In this document: in pieces, positions 45,725-54,959 of the stretch
How positions within the stretch are numbered: position 1 is the stretch's first letter
Layout: each line of letters starts with the position of its first letter
Assembly (NCBI RefSeq): GCF_003207895.1
Contig: NZ_NKUB01000001.1
Coordinates: forward strand, 124,001 to 188,000
Length of the DNA: 64,000 nucleotides
Origin: Komagataeibacter swingsii
GTDB lineage: Bacteria > Pseudomonadota > Alphaproteobacteria > Acetobacterales > Acetobacteraceae
Direction: 5' to 3'
Notes under the pieces: generated by a model
What the model was told of the DNA's origin: nothing
The model's database searches: none
The model's input: only the letters and a program-made list of their open reading frames with translations
Program-made: the position numbers and the translations under genes

Positions 45725-46267
45725 ATGCCCTCCCTTTCCACGGGCCGGGCGGGCACATGCGGCGCGCTGCCGTTCCTGATCCGGCGTGACGGGACGTGGC
45801 TGTACCGTGGCTCCCCCATCCGTCGCAAGCCGATGGTCTGCCTGTTCGCCTCCACCCTGCGGCGTGACGCGCAGGGCGGCTACCGCCTGCAGACCCCGGT
45901 CGAGCAGGGCACGATCGAGGTGGAGGACGCGCCCTTCGTCGCCAACCATCTGGAATGGCATGGCTGTGGCCGGGGGCAGGTGCTGTCGTTCCGCACCAAT
46001 GTGGACCAGGTGATCTGCGCGGGGCCGGATCACCCGATTCGCTGCGCGTGGGACGTGCCGTGCGAAGGCTGCGGCACGGGGCCGGTGCCCTACCTGCATG
46101 TGCGCGACGGCGATGGCGCATTGCCGATCGAGGCGCGGATCGCGCGTCCCGTCTATTACGAACTGGCGGCGCTGGCGGTGGAAGGCAGCTGCCGTGGCGT
46201 ACCCTGCCTGGGGGTGTGGAGCCGGCATGTGTTCTTCCCGCTATCCGCCCTGCCGGACGAAACCTGA
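45725..46267 (+). CDS. DUF1285 family protein
   Basis: This family is common in alphaproteobacteria and has no known activity. The AGGTGAG ribosome binding site favours ATG 45725 (180 residues); ATG 45698 would add nine. Conserved family segments are FLIRRDGTWLYRGSPIRRKPMV and TPVEQGTIEVEDAPFVA. The gene lies 2 nt before cca and is divergent from the moxR cluster, genes that are often adjacent in alphaproteobacteria. It has an unusual number of cysteines near residues 105-125 (CAGPDHPIRCAWDVPCEGCG). Confidence 0.85.
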   Translation: MPSLSTGRAGTCGALPFLIRRDGTWLYRGSPIRRKPMVCLFASTLRRDAQGGYRLQTPVEQGTIEVEDAPFVANHLEWHGCGRGQVLSFRTNVDQVICAGPDHPIRCAWDVPCEGCGTGPVPYLHVRDGDGALPIEARIARPVYYELAALAVEGSCRGVPCLGVWSRHVFFPLSALPDET

Positions 46268-46269
46268 CC

Positions 46270-47496
46270 ATGAAGGCGGCCAGCCCGCTTGATGGCCTGC
46301 GCCGGGACATGCCCGACGTGGCGCGGCACCTTGCGCGGATATGGGCCATCCTGCCCGATGCGCGGCTGGTGGGGGGGGCGGTGCGTGACCTGCTGTGCGG
46401 GCGCGCGGTGGCGGATATCGACCTTGCCAGCCCGCACGCGCCCGACATGGTCATGGCGCGGCTGGAACAGGCGGGGATGCGCGTGGTGCCCACGGGCCTG
46501 TCGCATGGCACGGTCACCGCCGTGCTGGATGGCCATCCGTTCGAGATCACGACCCTGCGCCGGGATGAGGAAACCGACGGCCGCCACGCAACGGTCGCCT
46601 GGACCCATGACTGGCGCGAGGACGCGGCCCGGCGCGATTTCACCATGAACGCCATGTCGTGCGACAGCGCGGGCGTGGTGCATGATTATTTCAACGGGCG
46701 GGCTGACCTGGCGGCGGGGCGGGTCCGCTTCGTGGGGGATGCGCGGCTGCGTATTACGGAAGATGCGCTGCGCATCCTGCGTTTTTTCCGTTTTCAGGCC
46801 CGTTATGGCGGGGACGCGCCCGAACCGGAGGCAATGGCCGCCATCACCGCCCTGTCCGGCATGATCGATCGGCTTTCGGTCGAACGGGTATGGGCGGAGA
46901 TGCGGCGTATCCTCGTCGGGCCGCACGTGGTGCGCACGCTGGCCCAGATGCATGATGCCGGCGTGCTGGCCCATGTCCTGCCCGAAGGCTATGACATCGG
47001 CCGCCTTGGCCGCCTGCTGGCCTGTGGCGCGCCCGCCGAGGCGGTGCTGCGCCTTGCGGCCCTGGTGTCGGGGGATGTGGCGGCGGTGGCGCGGCGGCTG
47101 AAGCTGTCGCGCGCCGACGGCGCGGCGCTGGCCCGGACACGCGGCGAACCCGTGCCGCTGCCCGGCATGGGGGCGGACGTGCTTGCGCCCATGCTGGCCG
47201 ATCATGCGCTGCGTGACCTGTCATGGCGCGCGTGGCTGCGCCAGGCCGACCTTGCGGGGCAGCGGTCGGCGGCATGGGATGGCCTGCGCGCCATGCTGGA
47301 CGGGATGGAAAAGCCGGTATTCCCGCTGGCGGGGCGCGATGTCATGGCCACCGGGCGGGCATCGGGCGCCATGGTGGGCCGGGTGCTGGCGCAGGTGCGG
47401 CAGTGGTGGCTGGAAAATGGCTGCACGGCAGGCCATGCGGCCTGCGTGGCGCGCATGAACGGGGTATTGCATGATGGCCCCACCAGCGCGACATAA
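46270..47496 (+). CDS. cca: CCA tRNA nucleotidyltransferase
   Basis: This enzyme adds or repairs the 3'-terminal CCA of tRNAs using CTP and ATP (or is a related poly(A) polymerase-type enzyme). The start is ATG 46270, 2 nt after the DUF1285 stop, giving 408 residues. The nucleotidyltransferase motif is LVGGAVRDLLCGRAVADIDLAS (residues about 33-54), with the DXD metal-binding acid pair. The neck contains RRDFTMNAM and RITEDALRILRFFRF. The C-terminal body is less conserved. Which bases are added depends on details not resolvable by eye. Confidence 0.93.
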   Translation: MKAASPLDGLRRDMPDVARHLARIWAILPDARLVGGAVRDLLCGRAVADIDLASPHAPDMVMARLEQAGMRVVPTGLSHGTVTAVLDGHPFEITTLRRDEETDGRHATVAWTHDWREDAARRDFTMNAMSCDSAGVVHDYFNGRADLAAGRVRFVGDARLRITEDALRILRFFRFQARYGGDAPEPEAMAAITALSGMIDRLSVERVWAEMRRILVGPHVVRTLAQMHDAGVLAHVLPEGYDIGRLGRLLACGAPAEAVLRLAALVSGDVAAVARRLKLSRADGAALARTRGEPVPLPGMGADVLAPMLADHALRDLSWRAWLRQADLAGQRSAAWDGLRAMLDGMEKPVFPLAGRDVMATGRASGAMVGRVLAQVRQWWLENGCTAGHAACVARMNGVLHDGPTSAT

Positions 47497-47555
47497 TTTG
47501 TAACCATGTGTCGCGGCCCTTTGTTTTGCGCGGCCATGCGGTTATAGGCCGGTTA

Positions 47556-49340
47556 ATGAACGCGATTCAAACGCCCGTGCCCGACAGGCAGGACACACCC
47601 ACGCAAGCGGTGTCGTCACGCAGCCTGATGCGACGGCTGTGGCATGATGAACTGGCCTGTCACAAGCTGCGCATCCTGACCGTCATGGTGCTGACGGCGC
47701 TCATGGCCATATTCAGCGCGCTGTACCCACTGGTGATCCAGCGCGCGCTGGACATGTTTGCCGACCACGACCCGCGCATCCTGTACCAGGTGCCGCTGCT
47801 GGTGGTGGTGATTACGGTGGCGAAGGCGATATCGCAGTACGGGCAGTCGATCGCGGTGCAGTCGCTGGTGCTGCTGGTCATCCGCGGCTTGCAGCAGCGC
47901 ATGTTCCACCATCTGGTCCATGCCGACATCTCCCGCATCGAAACCGAGGCCCCGGCCCAGATCGCCGCCCGTTTCACCACCGATGCCGTGGCGATTCGCG
48001 AGGCGATGATCCGCGCCACCAACGCGCTGGGGGACGCCGTGACGGTGGTGGGGCTGATTGCGTCCATGCTGTACATGGACTGGGAACTCAGCCTGATCGC
48101 CGCCGTGCTGTATCCCCTCGCGGCCATGCCGGTGCGCAGGCTGGGCAAGCGCCTGCGCCGCGAGTCCGGTGGCGTGCATGAACAGGTGGGCGAGACAAGC
48201 GCGATGCTGACCGAAAGTTTCAGCCAGTCGCGCACCATCCGCGTCTACAGGCTGGAAGACGCGGAAGAACGCCGGGCAGGGCATGTGCTGGACGGGCTGC
48301 ATGCCGGCCTGCTGCGCATCGCGCGGGGACGCGCGCGCGTCGACCCGATGCTGGAGGTCCTGGGCGGGGTCGCGGTCGCGGCCGTGCTGGGTTTTGCCGG
48401 GTGGCGCGCGACGCAGGGCGGCGCGACGCTGGGCGATTTTTCGGGGTTTGTCGCGGCCCTGCTGCTGGCGGCACGCCCGCTACGCGCGCTGGGCACCCTT
48501 AATATCGCGTTGCAGGAGGGGCTTGGCGGCCTGCAGCGCGTGTTTGACGTGATTGATGAACCCGTGGCCGTGGCCCAGGCCCCGGATGCGATCGCCCTGC
48601 CGCCCGGTGGCGGCGACCTGCGCTTTGAACGGGTGGCGTTCGGCTACCCCGATGGGCGCATGGGGCTGGAGGGGCTGGATTTCGTGGCCAGCCCCGGCCT
48701 GACCGTGGCCCTTGTCGGCCCGTCGGGGGCGGGCAAGTCCACGGCGCTGTCGCTGATCCCGCGCCTGCATGACGTATCGGCCGGGCGCATCACGCTTGAT
48801 GGCGTGGACCTGCGCCGGCTGGTGCTGTCGCAACTGCGCGACGCCATTGCCTATGTCAGCCAGGACACGCTGCTGTTCGACCTGTCGGTCATGGACAATA
48901 TCCGCATGGGCAACCCGCAGGCGGATGATGAGCAGGTCAGGGCGGCCGCACGGGCGGCGGCGGCGGATGAATTCATCCAGGCCCTGCCTCGCGGCTACGA
49001 CACGGTGGTTGGCCCCGGCGGGCAGCGGCTGTCGGGCGGGCAGCGCCAGCGCGTGGCGCTGGCGCGCGCCCTGCTGCGCAACCCGCGCGTGCTTTTGCTG
49101 GATGAGGCGACCAGCGCGCTGGATAGCGAAAGCGAGGCCATTGTCCAGAACGCCCTGACGCGCCTGCGCCACGGGCGCACGACCATTGTGGTGGCGCATC
49201 GCCTGTCCACCGTCCGTTCAGCCGATCTGGTCGTGGTCATGGCGCAGGGCCGCGCGGTCGAATGTGGCACGCATGATGCGCTGATGGATGAAAACGGGCT
49301 GTATGCCCGCATGGTGCGCAATCAGGCCTTTACGCTGTAA
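47556..49340 (+). CDS. ABC exporter, MsbA-like half transporter
   Basis: This fused membrane-ATPase exporter works as a homodimer. The start at ATG 47556 gives 594 residues (an upstream GTG at 47508 is possible). Six hydrophobic helices occupy residues about 35-310, then the ATPase domain with GPSGAGKST (Walker A), LSGGQRQRV (signature) and VLLLDEATSALD (Walker B). The coupling region reads VSQDTLLFDLSVMDNI. Lipid, peptide or drug export is possible; no substrate-specific gene is adjacent. It starts 59 nt after cca. Confidence 0.93.
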   Translation: MNAIQTPVPDRQDTPTQAVSSRSLMRRLWHDELACHKLRILTVMVLTALMAIFSALYPLVIQRALDMFADHDPRILYQVPLLVVVITVAKAISQYGQSIAVQSLVLLVIRGLQQRMFHHLVHADISRIETEAPAQIAARFTTDAVAIREAMIRATNALGDAVTVVGLIASMLYMDWELSLIAAVLYPLAAMPVRRLGKRLRRESGGVHEQVGETSAMLTESFSQSRTIRVYRLEDAEERRAGHVLDGLHAGLLRIARGRARVDPMLEVLGGVAVAAVLGFAGWRATQGGATLGDFSGFVAALLLAARPLRALGTLNIALQEGLGGLQRVFDVIDEPVAVAQAPDAIALPPGGGDLRFERVAFGYPDGRMGLEGLDFVASPGLTVALVGPSGAGKSTALSLIPRLHDVSAGRITLDGVDLRRLVLSQLRDAIAYVSQDTLLFDLSVMDNIRMGNPQADDEQVRAAARAAAADEFIQALPRGYDTVVGPGGQRLSGGQRQRVALARALLRNPRVLLLDEATSALDSESEAIVQNALTRLRHGRTTIVVAHRLSTVRSADLVVVMAQGRAVECGTHDALMDENGLYARMVRNQAFTL

Positions 49341-49404
49341 ACTGCGCTGAAAGTGCGCCCGGGCCGGTGATGGCGGTTGAAGTGTCGCAAGCTTCGTGCA
49401 ATGG

Positions 49405-49427
49405 ATTGACCGACCCGTTCGGTCAAT
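49405..49427. promoter_or_regulatory. TetR-type operator upstream of emrA
   Basis: ATTGACCGA and its exact reverse complement TCGGTCAAT flank CCCGT, a 23-bp near-perfect operator of the TTGACCGA-N-TCGGTCAA kind used by many TetR/AcrR repressors. The left arm includes TTGACC, usable as a -35 box, so bound repressor would block RNA polymerase. It is 51 nt before emrA. No TetR gene is in the window. Confidence 0.7.
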
Positions 49428-49478
49428 GCGTGGATGACAGGATCAGGGCTGCAATCAAAGTGATGATGAGGGAAGCAG

Positions 49479-50606
49479 ATGGCCGCGGACGAAGGCAAGG
49501 CAGCTGAAGACGGACAGACCGCACAGGATACGGGGGCACAGGACACAGGGAACGGCAAGAAGGCGGCAAAGGAAGCATCCCCCCGGCGCAAGCTGATCCT
49601 GATTGGCGGCCTTGTGGCGCTTCTGGTGCTGGGCGGCCTCTACTGGTTCCTGCACCGCAATGAAGTCGAGACGGATGACGCCTTTACCGCCGGCCGCGCG
49701 GTGGCGGTCGCCCCCCATGTGTCTGGCTACGTGACCGAACTGCTGGTGAATGATAACCAGTTCGTCCATCAGGGTGATGTCATCGCCCGCATTGATGACC
49801 GCAACTGGCGCGCCCAGCGCGACCAGGCGGCGGCGGCCGTGGATATCGCGCGCGCGCAGGTCCGCAATTACAGCCTGCTGTCCGAAGTGGCGAAAAAGAA
49901 CTTTCCCGGCCACCTGATGGTGGCGCAGGGGCAACTGGCGGAAGCGCAGGCGCAGGAATTCAGGGCGGAAACCGACTACCGCCGCCAGCACGGCGTAACG
50001 CGCGAGGCGACATCGCAGCAGAACATCGATTACGCCACCGCGGCGCTGGATGCCGCCAAGGCGCAGGTGCTGGAGGCACAGGGCAACCTTGAGACCGCCC
50101 TGCCGGTCATTCCCAACATTTCCAGCACCGAGGCCCGCGTGAGCGAACAGCAGGCCCAGCTGGCGCAGGCGCAAGCCAGGCTGCGCGAGACGGAACTGAA
50201 CGTGGAATGGACCCAGATCCGCGCCCCGCATGACGGCTGGATTTCCCAGCGCAACATCGAACGCGGCACCTACGTCACGGCAGGCCAGACCGTGGTGTCC
50301 ATTGTCGAACCCGAAATATGGATCGTGGCCAATTACAAGGAAACGCAGCTGACCCACATGCGCCCGGGCCAGAAGGTGGATATCGCGATCGACGCCTATC
50401 CGTTCCTGAAGCTGAAGGGGCATGTTGATTCGCTGCAACTGGGCACGGGGGCGACCTTCAGCGCCTTCCCGCCCGAAAACGCCACGGGCAACTATGTGAA
50501 GATCGTCCAGCGCGTGCCGGTCAAGATCCTGATCGACGAGGGGCTGCGACAGGACCTGCCGCTGTCGATCGGCCTGTCGGTTGAACCGACGGTCCATACG
50601 GAATGA
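49479..50606 (+). CDS. emrA: EmrA-type membrane fusion protein
   Basis: This is the periplasmic adaptor of an EmrAB-type pump. The protein has 375 residues. A charged Ala/Glu/Lys-rich cytoplasmic start of about 37 residues is followed by one helix (LILIGGLVALLVLGGLYWFL). Then come VETDDAFTAGRAVAVAPHVSGYV, which is typical of EmrA/HlyD proteins, lipoyl halves, and a long coiled hairpin (residues about 115-225). The stop overlaps the emrB start by four bases. A palindromic operator precedes it. Confidence 0.93.
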   Translation: MAADEGKAAEDGQTAQDTGAQDTGNGKKAAKEASPRRKLILIGGLVALLVLGGLYWFLHRNEVETDDAFTAGRAVAVAPHVSGYVTELLVNDNQFVHQGDVIARIDDRNWRAQRDQAAAAVDIARAQVRNYSLLSEVAKKNFPGHLMVAQGQLAEAQAQEFRAETDYRRQHGVTREATSQQNIDYATAALDAAKAQVLEAQGNLETALPVIPNISSTEARVSEQQAQLAQAQARLRETELNVEWTQIRAPHDGWISQRNIERGTYVTAGQTVVSIVEPEIWIVANYKETQLTHMRPGQKVDIAIDAYPFLKLKGHVDSLQLGTGATFSAFPPENATGNYVKIVQRVPVKILIDEGLRQDLPLSIGLSVEPTVHTE

Positions 50607-52177
50607 GCGCGCAGGCAGCGTCCACCGGGGCGGCGGATGGCACGAACTGGAAACCGAAACACAATCCATGGCTGATCGCCGTGGTCGTGACGGTGGCCGC
50701 CTTCATGGAAATCCTGGACACCACCATCGTCAACGTGGCGCTGCCGCATATCGCGGGCAACCTGTCATCCACATATGATGACGCGACATGGACGCTGACA
50801 TCCTACCTTGTGGCCAACGGCATCGTGCTGACGATCTCGGGCTGGCTGGGCAAGCTGTTCGGGCGCAGGCACTATTTCCTGATCTGCATTTCCATGTTCT
50901 CGCTGTCGTCCTTCCTGTGCGGCATATCCACCAGCCTGCCCGAGCTGATCGTGTTCCGGCTGATGCAGGGCTTCTTTGGCGGTGGGTTGCAGCCCAACCA
51001 GCAATCCATCATCCTTGACACTTTCCCGCCCGACAAACGGGCGGCGGCCTTCGGCCTGACCGCCATCGCCACCGTCGTGGCGCCGGTGCTTGGCCCGTCG
51101 CTGGGCGGGTGGATTACCGACAATTATTCATGGCGGTGGGTGTTCTTCATCAACGTGCCGGTGGGCATACTGGCCACGATCGCGGTGTCGATCATGGTCG
51201 AGGACCCGCCATGGGCGCGCAAGCAGAAGGCGCCGCTGGATTTCGTCGGCATCGGGCTGATCACCATCGGCTTCGGCTGCCTTGAGGTGGCGGTTGACCG
51301 TGGCGAGGACGAGGACTGGTTCGGTTCGCGCATGATCGTCATCATGGCCATCCTTGCCTTCCTTGGCATCGGCGGCGCGGTCATCTGGCTGCTGCGGGCA
51401 AAGAACCCGGCGGTGGACCTGCGGGTGTTCAAGGACCGCAATTTCGCGGTGGGCACGGGGCTTATGGGCGCGGTGGGGGCGCTGCTCTATTCCTCGGCCA
51501 TTATCGTGCCGCAGTTTTCACAGCAGATCATGGGCTATACCGCCACCCTGTCGGGCCTGATCCTGTCGCCCGGCGGCATGGTGGTGATCGTGCTGATCCC
51601 GCTGGTGGGCATCGGGATGAAGTATATCCAGCTCCGCTACATCATTGCGTTCGGCTTCTTCCTTATGGGGGTGTCCATGCTGTGGTCGGCGCAACTGGTG
51701 CCTGATCTGGATTTCCGCCACCTGGTGCTGTTCCGCATGAGCCAGACCGGCACGATGGCCTTCCTGTTCGTGCCGATTTCGACCATTACCTACGCCACGC
51801 TGCCGCGCCGGCTGAACGCCGATGGGTCCGCCCTGTTCAGCATGGCGCGGAACGTGCTGGGGTCGCTGAGTATTTCGGGGGCCACCGCACTGGTGACCGA
51901 ACTGCGGCAGGCGCACCAGAACCAGATGGTCCACTGGATGACGCCGTATCACCAGCCGTTCAACGAATACTTGGCCCACGGCCGTGTGGTCGCGGTTGCG
52001 CGCGGTTATGCGCAGGGGGTGGTGAATAACGTGGCCATGGGGCGGCTGTACAAGGAATTCCAGCGGCAGGTGGCTATCCTTGCCTATAACGAGGTCTTCA
52101 TGATCCTTGGCATTGGCTGCATGCTTGTCGTACCCTTCTGTTTCCTCATGTCGCCGCTCAAGGGCGGGGATAAATAG
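50603..52177 (+). CDS. emrB: EmrB/QacA-type MFS drug exporter (DHA2)
   Basis: This is the inner-membrane 14-helix proton antiporter of the EmrAB pump. The protein has 524 residues. EILDTTIVNVALPHIAGNL is the helix-1 signature, motif A is in GWLGKLFGRRHYF, and motif C is in VVAPVLGPSLGGWITDN, followed by WRWVFFINVPVG. It is translation-coupled to emrA. The TAG stop directly abuts repeat copy 2, which probably supplies the terminator. Confidence 0.95.
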   Translation: MSAQAASTGAADGTNWKPKHNPWLIAVVVTVAAFMEILDTTIVNVALPHIAGNLSSTYDDATWTLTSYLVANGIVLTISGWLGKLFGRRHYFLICISMFSLSSFLCGISTSLPELIVFRLMQGFFGGGLQPNQQSIILDTFPPDKRAAAFGLTAIATVVAPVLGPSLGGWITDNYSWRWVFFINVPVGILATIAVSIMVEDPPWARKQKAPLDFVGIGLITIGFGCLEVAVDRGEDEDWFGSRMIVIMAILAFLGIGGAVIWLLRAKNPAVDLRVFKDRNFAVGTGLMGAVGALLYSSAIIVPQFSQQIMGYTATLSGLILSPGGMVVIVLIPLVGIGMKYIQLRYIIAFGFFLMGVSMLWSAQLVPDLDFRHLVLFRMSQTGTMAFLFVPISTITYATLPRRLNADGSALFSMARNVLGSLSISGATALVTELRQAHQNQMVHWMTPYHQPFNEYLAHGRVVAVARGYAQGVVNNVAMGRLYKEFQRQVAILAYNEVFMILGIGCMLVVPFCFLMSPLKGGDK

Positions 52178-52260
52178 AGACGTTTTTGGTGAAGCTTTTT
52201 TCAAAAAGCTTCAGAAAACGCTGTCTTTTTGAAAAAAGGCAGCACCCGGAAACTTCTTTA
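52178..52260. repeat. Intergenic twin-hairpin repeat, copy 2
   Basis: It begins immediately after the emrB stop: AGAC-GTTTTTGGTG. Hairpin 1 is GAAGCTTTTT-TC-AAAAAGCTTC (52191-52212), 10 bp exact. Hairpin 2 is GCTGTCTTTTT (52220-52230) with AAAAAGGCAGC (52233-52243), one wobble. The end CACCCGGAAACTTCTTTATTTTT mirrors the start imperfectly. It separates emrB from a Nudix gene on the same strand. Confidence 0.8.
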
Positions 52261-52299
52261 TTTTTAAAGAATATCTGAAGGCGGCAGGAGATTGGGCAT

Positions 52300-52719
52300 A
52301 TGCCGGGTATCATCAGGGTTGTCTGTGCGGCGATAATCGTGCGCGAACGCCTGCTGGTCGTGCGCAAGCGGGGCACGACCGCCTTCATGCTGCCCGGCGG
52401 CAAGCCCGATGCGGGCGAACGGCCCGAACAGGCCTTGATGCGTGAAATCCGTGAGGAACTGGGCTGTAGCCTGACGCCGGGCACGGAACTGCCGGGGAAT
52501 TTCACCGATGTCGCGGCCAATGAACCCGGCTTCAGCGTTCACGCGCGCATCTGGACCGGGCAGTTGCATGGCACGCCGGACGCGAGCGCCGAAATCGCGG
52601 AACTGCGCTGGATCGGGGCAGGGGATATGGCGGGTCTGGACCTTGCGCCCCTGTTGCGGGGCAGGACGATGGCCGCCCTTGTCCGGGCGGGGCTTATGCC
52701 TCAGGCCGCTACGGCATAG
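52300..52719 (+). CDS. Nudix hydrolase
   Basis: This hydrolyses a nucleoside diphosphate linked to another group; the substrate is unknown (MutT-like NTP sanitation is possible). The protein has 139 residues. The Nudix box is complete: G34-x5-E40-x7-R48E49-I-R-E52E53-L-G55. The VVRKRGTTAFMLPGGKPDAG segment resembles 8-oxo-dGTP-type enzymes. Its 3' end overlaps the convergent rppH gene by 19 bases, so their transcripts are antisense there. Confidence 0.9.
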   Translation: MPGIIRVVCAAIIVRERLLVVRKRGTTAFMLPGGKPDAGERPEQALMREIREELGCSLTPGTELPGNFTDVAANEPGFSVHARIWTGQLHGTPDASAEIAELRWIGAGDMAGLDLAPLLRGRTMAALVRAGLMPQAATA

Positions 52720-53195
52720 CGGGCGAAATACGCCGCAAGCCTTGTGTAGATATCTTTCTTGATGCCGACATTCAGGTGCGGCAACTGTTCCAGCCTGACC
52801 CATTTCCACAGATCGAATTCGGCAGGCAGGTGGGTATCCAGCCTGATATCTGAATCCTGCCCCGTAAAGCGCAGGGCAAACCACTGCTGCGTCTGGCCCC
52901 GGTAACGCCCGCCCAGCGCCTTGCCAATCAGGTGCGCGGGCAGGTCGTAGCTGAGCCATTCGGGGTAGGTGCCGATGATTTCGGCGGCGTTGGTGCCGAT
53001 TTCCTCATGCAGTTCGCGCAGGACGGCGCTCTGCGGGTCTTCCCCCGCGTCAATGCCCCCCTGCGGGCACTGCCATACGCCCTGGTCCGGTGGGCCACCA
53101 GCACCTTCCATGTCGGTGCGGCGCGCGACAAGCACCATGCCCTGTCGGTTGAACAGCAGTGCCCCCACATTGGGGCGATAGGGCAGGTCGGTCAT
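52701..53195 (-). CDS. rppH: RNA pyrophosphohydrolase
   Basis: RppH removes pyrophosphate from 5'-triphosphorylated mRNA, triggering RNase E decay; alphaproteobacterial homologues also cleave dinucleoside polyphosphates. The protein has 164 residues starting MTDLPYRPNVGALLFN. The Nudix box is G46-x5-E52-x7-R60E61-L-H-E64E65-I-G67. WQCPQGGIDAGEDP and the C-terminal EFDLWKWVRLEQLP are RppH signatures. It is the last gene of the gpmI-envC-ctpA-rppH group, 20 nt after ctpA. Confidence 0.95.
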   Translation of the reverse strand: MTDLPYRPNVGALLFNRQGMVLVARRTDMEGAGGPPDQGVWQCPQGGIDAGEDPQSAVLRELHEEIGTNAAEIIGTYPEWLSYDLPAHLIGKALGGRYRGQTQQWFALRFTGQDSDIRLDTHLPAEFDLWKWVRLEQLPHLNVGIKKDIYTRLAAYFARYAVAA

Positions 53196-53215
53196 GGTGG
53201 TGGCTCCCGGCTGGA

Positions 53216-54811
53216 TCAGGGATGGGCCGGTACCGCAGGCGTCGGTGCCGGGGGAACGGGCGGCGGTGTCGTAGGGCCTTCCTTTTCCGCCGGGGCGGTG
53301 GGTGTCGCGGGCGTGGCCGGTGTTGCAGGCGTGGTCGTGGGGGACGCGGGCGCTGCCGCCCTGGGGGGCACGGACGCGGACGGCACCGGGGTCGCCTGCG
53401 TCTTGTCATCATGAATCGGCGGTTCGGCCGCAACCGGCAGCCCCGCCATGGAACGCACGACCCTCAGCCCTTCCTGTAGCTGGAAGTCGGTCGTGGGCTT
53501 GGTGGGGTCGAATGTGGGCCAGTTGGCGGGCGGCTGCGCCGGGATGGACCTGGCGATGGCGGGCAGGTCGGTGCGTGACGGGGGCTGCGCGGTGTTGCCG
53601 CCGCGGTTCTTGATGATATGCGCCAGGTCCGCTTCGTGGATGCTGTAGCCTGCGTCGTCATGCGCTTCACGCACGGGGATGTCGGGCATGATGCCCAGCC
53701 CTTGGATGGAACGGCCCGACGGCGTGTAGTACCGCGCCGTAGTCAGGCGGATCGCGCCTTCGCCCGGGATGGGCAGGATGGTCTGCACCGATCCCTTGCC
53801 GAAAGTCTTTTCACCCAGCAGCACGGCGCGCTGGTGGTCCTGTAGCGCGCCGGCCACGATTTCACTGGCCGAGGCCGAGCCGCCGTTGATCAGCACGACA
53901 ATCGGCAGGCCGCCGGTGATGTCGGTGTTGTGGGCGTCCCAGCGCTGGCTGTCCTGCGGGTGGCGGGCGCGGGTGGAGACGATCTCGCCACTGCGGATGA
54001 AGTCGGACCCCACGTCGATCGCCTGTGTCAGCAACCCGCCCGGATCGGAGCGCAGGTCGATGATCAGGCCCGCCATCCTGTTATGGGTCTGGGCCTGCAG
54101 CTTCTTGTACGCGGCCAGCAGGCCGGACTGCGTTTCCTCGTTGAACTGCGCGATTCGGATGTAGCCGATATTGTCATACAGCGCGGACTTGATGACCTGC
54201 AGCGGGATGATGGCGCGGGTCAGGGTGACGATGACGGGCTTGGGCGCCTTTTCGCGGATCAGTGTCAGCGTGATGCGGGTGTCGGGCTTGCCGCGCATCT
54301 GGGTCACGACCTGGTCCAGCGGCTGGCCGTCGATGTTCTTGCCGTCGATCGCGACGATGAAGTCGCCGGGCTTGATGCCCGCGCGGGCCGCAGGCGTGTC
54401 GTCGATGGGGGAGACGACGCGCACATGCCCGTCCTCGCCCTGTACTTCCAGCCCAAGGCCGCCAAACGATCCCTTGGTCTGGACCTGCAGGTCGGAGAAC
54501 TGCTTTTCCGTCATGTAGGAACTGTGCGGGTCAAGGCCGCTGAGCATCCCGTTCAGGGCATTGGTGATCAGGTCGCGTGTCGAGACCGGCTCGACATAAT
54601 TGGCCTTCACCTTTTCCAGCACGTAACCGAACAGGAACATGAGCTGTTCGATCTCGTGGGGGGAATTGTCATCCTTGGAGACAGTGTCCGCCGCATGGGC
54701 CATGGGGGCGATGACGCCCCACCTGCCTGCTGAATAATGTGCAATCTGCGGGGCCGCCGCGATCCCTGCAAGAAAGGCGCAACCGATCAGCAAGCCATTA
54801 CGGAACTTCAT
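53216..54811 (-). CDS. ctpA: Carboxy-terminal processing protease (S41)
   Basis: This is a periplasmic serine protease that trims proteins at their C-termini. The protein has 531 residues. A signal peptide ends near MAHA (residue 40). A PDZ domain lies at about 105-185 (GSFGGLGLEV, PAARAGIKPGDFIVAIDG). The S41 core has the serine block GGSASASEI (310-318) and the lysine in GEKTFGKGS (K339). The last 80 residues are low complexity, rich in Pro, Thr and Ala. A 148-nt gap separates it from envC; a weak promoter-like pair (TTTTAT-N16-TATATG, 54943-54916 on the minus strand) lies in it. Confidence 0.95.
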   Translation of the reverse strand: MKFRNGLLIGCAFLAGIAAAPQIAHYSAGRWGVIAPMAHAADTVSKDDNSPHEIEQLMFLFGYVLEKVKANYVEPVSTRDLITNALNGMLSGLDPHSSYMTEKQFSDLQVQTKGSFGGLGLEVQGEDGHVRVVSPIDDTPAARAGIKPGDFIVAIDGKNIDGQPLDQVVTQMRGKPDTRITLTLIREKAPKPVIVTLTRAIIPLQVIKSALYDNIGYIRIAQFNEETQSGLLAAYKKLQAQTHNRMAGLIIDLRSDPGGLLTQAIDVGSDFIRSGEIVSTRARHPQDSQRWDAHNTDITGGLPIVVLINGGSASASEIVAGALQDHQRAVLLGEKTFGKGSVQTILPIPGEGAIRLTTARYYTPSGRSIQGLGIMPDIPVREAHDDAGYSIHEADLAHIIKNRGGNTAQPPSRTDLPAIARSIPAQPPANWPTFDPTKPTTDFQLQEGLRVVRSMAGLPVAAEPPIHDDKTQATPVPSASVPPRAAAPASPTTTPATPATPATPTAPAEKEGPTTPPPVPPAPTPAVPAHP

Positions 54812-54959
54812 GCGTCGTTGTCTCCTGGATGCCTGCCATCATGATCTGGCTGGCCTGCATGTACTCTTCGCGTTGCGTTGTAACGTGGTCTTGCCCATCC
54901 GTCACGGGGGCGCAGCATATACCGAACCTGCATGCGGATAAAACCGTCTCGTACCCATA

